Source of the DNA: Myxococcota bacterium | GTDB lineage: Bacteria; Myxococcota_A; Bradymonadia; UBA7976; UBA1532 | Length of the DNA stretch: 64,000 bases | NCBI GenBank assembly: GCA_023150895.1 | Contig: JAKLJY010000019.1 | Coordinates: forward strand, 1 to 64,000 | Reading direction: 5' to 3' | Shown here: positions 57,485-64,000 of the stretch, one piece after another | Layout: the number at the start of each line of letters is the position of its first letter | Position numbering within the stretch: the stretch's first letter is position 1 | Translations under genes and position numbers: made by a program | Notes under the pieces: model-generated | Told to the model about the DNA's origin: nothing | What the model saw: the letters and a program-made list of their open reading frames with translations, nothing else | Databases searched by the model: none

Positions 57485-58191
57485 GGAGTGAAGCCGGTGG
57501 TCTTGTCCTCGAGGACGCGGACGCCGGCCGGGGGGGCGAAGTCGAACCCCTTGTCCGGCAGGCCCTTGTTCGTCTCGAAGGTCTTGGGGTCGAACTCGAC
57601 CCGATTGGTATTGCCGACCGGGTCGACGACGGTGCTCGCGACGACCGCGAACGTCGTGCGGTCGATTTCGAGCTGCAGGCTCTGGTAGTCCCCCGCCGAC
57701 TTCTTGGGGACGAGCTCGAGCAGGTAGACCTGCGGCGACGGCGGGGTCAGGAGCTTGGGCACGAACTCGTCGGCGAGGCGCCCCTGCCCGCTCATGAACG
57801 TCAGCGCGACGGGGAGCTGGCTCGAGCGCAGCGAGCGGCGGAACGCCTGACTCTCCTGCGGCTCGTAGACCCAGAGCATCTGGCCGTCGGAGACGAAGAG
57901 CTTGGGGACCGGCGCGGTATAGTCCCAGCGCATCTTGCCCGGCTTCTTGAAGAAGACCCGCCCGCTGGAGACCTGGGTGCGCCCGTAGGCCTTGAACAGG
58001 TAGGTCTGCTTGAACGACGCCTTGAAGTCGGCGGTGGTCTGGTAGAAGCGCTGGACGCCCTCCATGACCTCGGCCGCGTCGACGAGGATCGGCCCGACGG
58101 CGCCCATCGGCGGGCCGGCCGCGGGCTTGCCCGGCCCGGCGGGGGCGAGGAGTCCTAGGGGCAACAGGAGAAGGGCGAAGAGGCTGTTCAT
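57481..58191 (-). CDS. lolA: Outer-membrane lipoprotein carrier LolA-like protein
   Basis: A 236-residue exported protein from the ATG at 58191, opening with a signal peptide (SLFALLLLPLGLLAPAG). The core fits the LolA fold: FYQTTADFKASFKQTYLFKAYGR, VFFKKPGKMRWDYTAP and LWVYEPQESQAF. It carries lipoproteins from LolCDE to the outer membrane, fitting the many lipoproteins here. A promoter with a very short leader lies at 58202-58230. Confidence 0.9.
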
Positions 58192-58201
58192 GTGGCCGGC
58201 C

Positions 58202-58230
58202 TTGGTAGTGGGGTGCTCTGCGGCTGTCAA
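58202..58230 (-). promoter_or_regulatory. Putative sigma-70 promoter for lolA-rimO
   Basis: On the minus strand TTGACA (58225-58230), a 17-bp spacer and TACCAA (58202-58207). The -10 ends only 10 nt before the lolA ATG, so the mRNA leader would be a few bases long. The -35 is perfect and the -10 moderate. Confidence 0.5.
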
Positions 58231-58321
58231 TCACTGTCCACCCGGGAGACGTTCCCCGAACCCGCGCGATTCAGGCGTGACCGAGTTGACGCACCCCTCG
58301 ACTCGGGCGAGTCTGACACCC

Positions 58322-59767
58322 ATGTCTCAGCCCCCGCGCATCTCCAACGGCCGCATCGAGAATCTGCCCAGCGAGCTCGAGTCCGGTGAGGACGACCGGC
58401 ACCATACCGTCGAGGTCAACGTCGGCTCGGCGACGGAGCTCATCCACCTCGCGAAGTGCAAGCTCGTCGTGGTCGACGGACCCGACCGCGCCCGCGAACT
58501 GGTGGTCGACAAGCCCATCGTGCGCATCGGGACCAACGAGAAGAACGACCTCGTCCTGACCGACAACACGGTCAGCCGGTTTCACTGCGAGATCCGGCAC
58601 ATCCGGGACGAGTACCTGCTCGTCGACCGCGATTCGACGAATGGCACCTACGTCGGCGAGCTGCGGTTGCGTGAGGCGTTCCTGTACCCGAACTGCGAGA
58701 TGCTCATCGGCAACTCGCTCGTCCGGTTCATGCCGCTCGTCGAGGAGATTCCCGTCTATCCGATCGCGCGCAACGCCTACAGCGGCCTGATCGGGGCACA
58801 CGCGCGGATGCGGGAGATCTACGGGGTCATCGAAAAGGTCGCCATGTCGGAGCTCTCGGTGGTGATCGAGGGCGAGACGGGCACCGGCAAGGAGCTCGTC
58901 TCCCGGGCCATCCATGAACGCTCGAAGCGCAAAGCCGGCCCCCTCGTGATCTTCGACTGCTCGGCCTTCCCGGACAATCTGCTCGAGAGCGAGCTCTTCG
59001 GACACGAAAAGGGCGCGTTCAGCGGCGCCATCCGGACCCATCGGGGCGTCTTCGAGCGCGCCGAGGGCGGCACGGTCTTCCTCGACGAGCTCGGCGAGCT
59101 GCCCCTCAACCTTCAGCCCAAGTTCCTGCGCGCGCTCGAGAGCGGCGAAATCCGCCGGGTCGGCGGGGAGCGACCCATCAAAACGGACGTGCGGGTCGTC
59201 GCCGCGACCAACCGCAACGTCGCGTCGCTCGTGGAAGAGGGCAAGTTCCGCCAGGACCTCTACTACCGGCTCGCCAAGGTCCGCCTGCAGCTCCCGCCGC
59301 TTCGCGACCGGCTCGATGATCTGCCGCTGCTCATCGAGCACTTCATGAACGACCTGCGAAAACGCGGCGAGCTCCGGGCCCGCGGGTTCGCGCCCTCCGC
59401 GCTCGAGGCGATGCGGGCCTACGACTGGCCGGGCAACGTGCGCGAGTTGCGCAACGTCATCGAGCGCTCGGCGACGTTTGCCGAGGGGGATCTCGTTCAG
59501 ATTGCCGACCTGCCGGCGGATCTTCAGGCGCGGCTCGGCCATCACGAGCCGATGATCCCGGCCCTCGCCTCGGTCGACCCGTCGGAGAACCTCAAGGACG
59601 CCAAGGAGCGCATGGTCGCGCTCTTCGAGAAGGAGTACCTCATCAAGCTCCTCGAACGGCACAACCAGAACATCAGCCGGGTGGCGCGCGACGCGGGGAT
59701 CGACCGTCGGCACGTCTACCGCCTCATGAAGAAGTACGGCATGGCCCTGCCCGAGCGCGAGGAGTGA
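58322..59767 (+). CDS. FHA-domain sigma-54-dependent transcription activator
   Basis: A 481-residue activator. The N-terminal FHA domain (about 45-135) has VRIGTNEKNDLVL, NTVSRFHCEI and DSTNGTYVG, so control is by phosphothreonine recognition and not by a receiver domain. The AAA+ domain has Walker A GETGTGKE (184-191) and Walker B GGTVFLDELGELP. The sigma-54 contact loop reads GAFSGA (231-236) instead of GAFTGA. A C-terminal Fis-type HTH ends with ISRVARDAGIDRRHVYRLMKK. It should read a phosphorylated Ser/Thr-kinase target and turn on RpoN-dependent promoters. Confidence 0.95.
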   Translation: MSQPPRISNGRIENLPSELESGEDDRHHTVEVNVGSATELIHLAKCKLVVVDGPDRARELVVDKPIVRIGTNEKNDLVLTDNTVSRFHCEIRHIRDEYLLVDRDSTNGTYVGELRLREAFLYPNCEMLIGNSLVRFMPLVEEIPVYPIARNAYSGLIGAHARMREIYGVIEKVAMSELSVVIEGETGTGKELVSRAIHERSKRKAGPLVIFDCSAFPDNLLESELFGHEKGAFSGAIRTHRGVFERAEGGTVFLDELGELPLNLQPKFLRALESGEIRRVGGERPIKTDVRVVAATNRNVASLVEEGKFRQDLYYRLAKVRLQLPPLRDRLDDLPLLIEHFMNDLRKRGELRARGFAPSALEAMRAYDWPGNVRELRNVIERSATFAEGDLVQIADLPADLQARLGHHEPMIPALASVDPSENLKDAKERMVALFEKEYLIKLLERHNQNISRVARDAGIDRRHVYRLMKKYGMALPEREE

Positions 59768-59771
59768 GGCC

Positions 59772-60974
59772 GTGTCGCCCGCGCTGATGGGTCCGGTGCT
59801 GGCCACGGTCGTCGGCCTCGTCCCCCTACCCCCGGGGACGGTCACGGTCGACGCCTTCTTCGACGACTGGCTCGACATCCCCCTCGTCCCGCTCGACAAG
59901 ACGGTGCGCGGCAGCCTGGCCGGCCCCGCCGATCTCGACGCCCGCGTGCAGATGGCCATGGTCGGCGACGACATCGTGTTTGCGCTGCAGGTGCGCGACG
60001 ATCTCTTTCAGCGCGGCACCGCGACCACGGGCGACGGGGTCGAGATTCTCTATCGCGGCCCGGGCGGCCGGAGGACGGCGCGCATCCAGCTCGTCCTGAA
60101 TCAGCTCGAGGGTCACCCGGCCCAGCTCCGGCTCGGCGGGCAGCCGGTGAAGGGCGCCCGCATTGCGAGCACGCTGCGCAAAGACGGCTGGGCGGTCGAA
60201 GCGGCCGTGCCCGTCTCGACGCTCCCGGGCTTTCGCGATGCCCCCGTCGGTCTCGCCATCACCGTCCGGGATTCGGACCACGACCCCACCGAGACGGAGG
60301 CCGTGCTCACGACCACCCCCCTCGCGGCCGACGGGCTCCCGGCGCTGGAGAACTTCCGCTTCGATGCGGCGCTCGGGGTCTACGGCCTGTACCAGAGCGA
60401 GCGCGGCGGCACGCTGACCGACCTGGCGAGCACCAAGGGCGACGTGGCGGGGGATGCCCTCCCGGAGGAGGTCGTCGTCAACGACGCCGACGTGGTCGTC
60501 GCCGGTCGCGGCCTCCCCGATGGGGCGACGTATTACTACTTCACCCACGGCTGGGGCGCTGGCACGACGGTGTCGCGGCTCGACCTGATGGAGCTCGACG
60601 GTCGGCCCGGGAAGGAGATCGTCCTCGAGCGCGTCGAGCACCCGTCCGGCGTAGACGTCACGATTCTCGAGATCTACGGCGTCTCCGGTGGCGTGCTGAA
60701 GCGCATGTTCGCGCAGAAGCTCGCCGAGGTCTTCCCGGACCGCGGGGCCGAGGTGCGCAGCCGCTTCAGGATCCTGCCCCGACCCGCCGGCGCCGCGGGC
60801 AAGAAGGCCCCCGCCCGGTTCGAGGTCACCCGCGCCGTCGTGCGCGGCCTTGACGAGTTCACCTACCCGCCCGAGCCCCCCGGCGCACGCAGTCATCAGC
60901 CCATCCCGCTGCCCTGGCAGGGCGAAGGCAGCCTGTTCTACAGCCTCTCCGACGACCACTGGAGCCGGCAGTAG
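59772..60974 (+). CDS. Secreted protein with CBM9/DOMON-like domain
   Basis: A 400-residue protein from a GTG start, 4 bp after the activator. A weak signal-like N-terminus (LMGPVLATVVGLVPLP) precedes a domain typical of sugar- or haem-binding CBM9/DOMON proteins. It opens with VDAFFDDWLDIPLVPL and runs through FALQVRDDLF, VEILYRG and AITVRDSDHDPTETEAVL. The second half is unrecognised, with YYYFTHGWGAGTTVSRLDL. It is probably periplasmic or surface-bound and under the same transcript as the activator. Confidence 0.75.
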   Translation: MSPALMGPVLATVVGLVPLPPGTVTVDAFFDDWLDIPLVPLDKTVRGSLAGPADLDARVQMAMVGDDIVFALQVRDDLFQRGTATTGDGVEILYRGPGGRRTARIQLVLNQLEGHPAQLRLGGQPVKGARIASTLRKDGWAVEAAVPVSTLPGFRDAPVGLAITVRDSDHDPTETEAVLTTTPLAADGLPALENFRFDAALGVYGLYQSERGGTLTDLASTKGDVAGDALPEEVVVNDADVVVAGRGLPDGATYYYFTHGWGAGTTVSRLDLMELDGRPGKEIVLERVEHPSGVDVTILEIYGVSGGVLKRMFAQKLAEVFPDRGAEVRSRFRILPRPAGAAGKKAPARFEVTRAVVRGLDEFTYPPEPPGARSHQPIPLPWQGEGSLFYSLSDDHWSRQ

Positions 60975-61126
60975 TTTGCCATGCCCCTTCGGGGCACCCG
61001 GGTGGATGAAACCCGGGGCAGGAGCCCCGGCCGGGGCACGCCGTGTCGGCGGGACCCGCGAGCGAAGGGCGATTCACTCGCCCGCAGCGAGAGCAGTTCG
61101 GGCAGGAGCCCGAACTGCGTTTCTTA
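60971..61126 (+). repeat. Tandem hairpin-rich repeat, unit 1 (156 bp)
   Basis: First of two near-identical 156-bp units. It contains several perfect hairpins: TGCCCC/GGGGCA (60982-60996), CCCGGGT/ACCCGGG (60997-61017), CCGGGGC-AGGA-GCCCCGG (61013-61030), GGGCGA/TCGCCC (61067-61083) and an 11-bp stem GCAGTTCGGGC-AGGA-GCCCGAACTGC (61093-61118). The last is followed by GTTTCTT, so it may terminate. The second and third hairpins exclude each other. The unit lies between convergent genes. Several frames across it are open but read only as Pro/Gly/Arg-rich shadows. Confidence 0.93.
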
Positions 61127-61282
61127 GTAGTTGCCCATGCCCCTTCGGGGCACCCGGGTGGATGAAACCCGGGGCAGGAGCCCCGGCCGGGGCACGCCGC
61201 ATCGGCGGGACCCGCGAGCGAAGGGCGATTCACTCGCCCGCAGCGAGAGCAGTTCGGGCAGGAGCCCGAACTGCGTTTCTTG
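61127..61282 (+). repeat. Tandem hairpin-rich repeat, unit 2 (156 bp)
   Basis: Second unit, aligned with the first at a period of 156 bp with only a handful of differences (for example GTGTCG against GCATCG near the middle). Each unit begins with GTAG, and GTAG also follows this one. All hairpins of unit 1 are kept. The high identity suggests recent duplication or conversion. Confidence 0.93.
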
Positions 61283-61293
61283 GTAGGCCGGCA

Positions 61294-63768
<2,475 letters not shown>

Positions 63769-63791
63769 CGTCGTGTGTATACCGTTTTCCG

Positions 63792-63819
63792 TTGACCCGA
63801 CGAAACATCTCCCTATGAT
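63792..63819 (+). promoter_or_regulatory. Sigma-70 promoter for tRNA-Thr
   Basis: TTGACC (63792-63797), a 16-bp spacer and TATGAT (63814-63819). The predicted start near 63826 coincides with the first base of the stem that encloses the tRNA. Confidence 0.78.
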
Positions 63820-63825
63820 GCCGGG

Positions 63826-63932
63826 ACTCGGCGGGCGGTCTTTGCCGACATAGCTCAGTTGGTAGAGCAGCGCCCTCGTAATGCGCAGGTCGTCGGTTCA
63901 ATTCCGACTGTCGGCTCCACCGCCCGCCGAGT
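63826..63932 (+). other. Flanking 13-bp stem enclosing the tRNA
   Basis: ACTCGGCGGGCGG (63826-63838) is perfectly complementary to CCGCCCGCCGAGT (63920-63932); three more pairs including two G-U are possible outside. The 3' arm begins directly after the encoded CCA. The precursor RNA would therefore be a tRNA standing on a long stem. Confidence 0.85.
63844..63919 (+). tRNA. tRNA-Thr (anticodon CGU)
   Basis: 76 nt including an encoded CCA. The acceptor stem is GCCGACA/TGTCGGC, the D stem GCTC/GAGC, the T arm GTCGG-TTCAATT-CCGAC. The anticodon loop CTCGTAA gives CGU, reading ACG threonine codons. The last pair of the anticodon stem (C31 with U39) is a mismatch. An own promoter precedes it. Confidence 0.97.
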
Positions 63933-63958
63933 TTCCTCTCCCGTCACGCCGAGCCACC

Positions 63959-64000
63959 ATGCACCCGCATCTCCTGCTCGGCGCCGCGGCCCTCACCCTG
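63959..64000 (+). CDS. Start of an exported protein (truncated by window end)
   Basis: An ATG at 63959 opens MHPHLLLGAAALTL, a typical signal-peptide start, and runs off the window. Only 14 codons are visible, so no family can be given. It begins 40 bp after the tRNA and could be read through from the same promoter. Confidence 0.5.
   Translation, partial: MHPHLLLGAAALTL

Overview
The window is high-GC DNA whose gene content points to a myxobacteria-like member of Myxococcota or Bradymonadia. The signs are a MYXO-CTERM-like tail on a PKD-repeat surface protein, lipoproteins with thrombospondin-type-3 and MopE-like Cys/Asp repeats, PEGA and FHA proteins, Hanks-type kinases, an FHA-sigma54 activator, and an LPS/PTS/rpoN gene chain. 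The outer membrane is supported by lptA, lptB, lolA and kdsA/kdsB. No species can be named from the sequence alone.

Layout. (1) 0.2-2.8 kb, plus strand: a membrane/zinc-ribbon protein, mutY and a two-domain glyoxalase-like protein. (2) 2.8-9.7 kb, minus: a PKD/FnIII surface protein, an orphan OppF-type ATPase and a REC-HDOD regulator. (3) 10.2-18.9 kb, minus: five genes forming a putative phospho-signalling module (FHA protein, vWA-FHA membrane protein, TPR-PEGA membrane protein, propeller lipoprotein, Ser/Thr kinase with a coiled-coil tail). It is separated from region 2 by an intergenic stretch with an intrinsic terminator and an AT-rich inverted repeat. (4) 19.6-37.8 kb, minus: an 18-kb contractile injection system locus (phage-tail-like, eCIS type) with a terminator-cap protein, two sheaths, two tubes, small assembly proteins, a 1492-residue Ala/Pro-rich protein, LysM and hub proteins, a double zinc-ribbon protein, gp25, a J-like baseplate protein, a PASTA-tail fusion and a terminal structural protein. 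No AAA+ ATPase, gp5-like needle or PAAR tip is seen in it. (5) 38.0-40.7 kb, plus: two paralogous lipoproteins divergent from the injection locus, then an RluA-family pseudouridine synthase. (6) 40.7-42.0 kb, minus: a TPR protein. (7) 42.2-55.8 kb, plus: sixteen tightly packed or overlapping genes, kdsB-pyrG-kdsA-acyltransferase-lptA-lptB-rpoN-ptsN-hprK-rapZ-PTS IIA/IIB/IIC/IID-HPr-ptsI. This chain joins Kdo/LPS synthesis and transport to sigma-54 and to a complete mannose-family phosphotransferase system with an HPr kinase. (8) 55.8-61 kb: a monocistronic 58-residue zinc-ribbon protein with its own promoter and terminator, lolA-rimO on the minus strand, then an FHA-sigma54 activator and a secreted sugar-binding-like protein on the plus strand. 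(9) 61-64 kb: two 156-bp tandem hairpin-rich repeats, a MopE-like lipoprotein, a tRNA-Thr(CGU) enclosed in a long flanking stem, and the start of a secreted protein.

The most unusual parts are the compositionally odd injection-system genes, the tandem multi-hairpin repeat, the tRNA held in a precursor stem, the RapZ that lacks the P-loop lysine, and the AT-rich inverted repeat near 10.0 kb. All function statements rest on motifs read by eye; no database search was possible.
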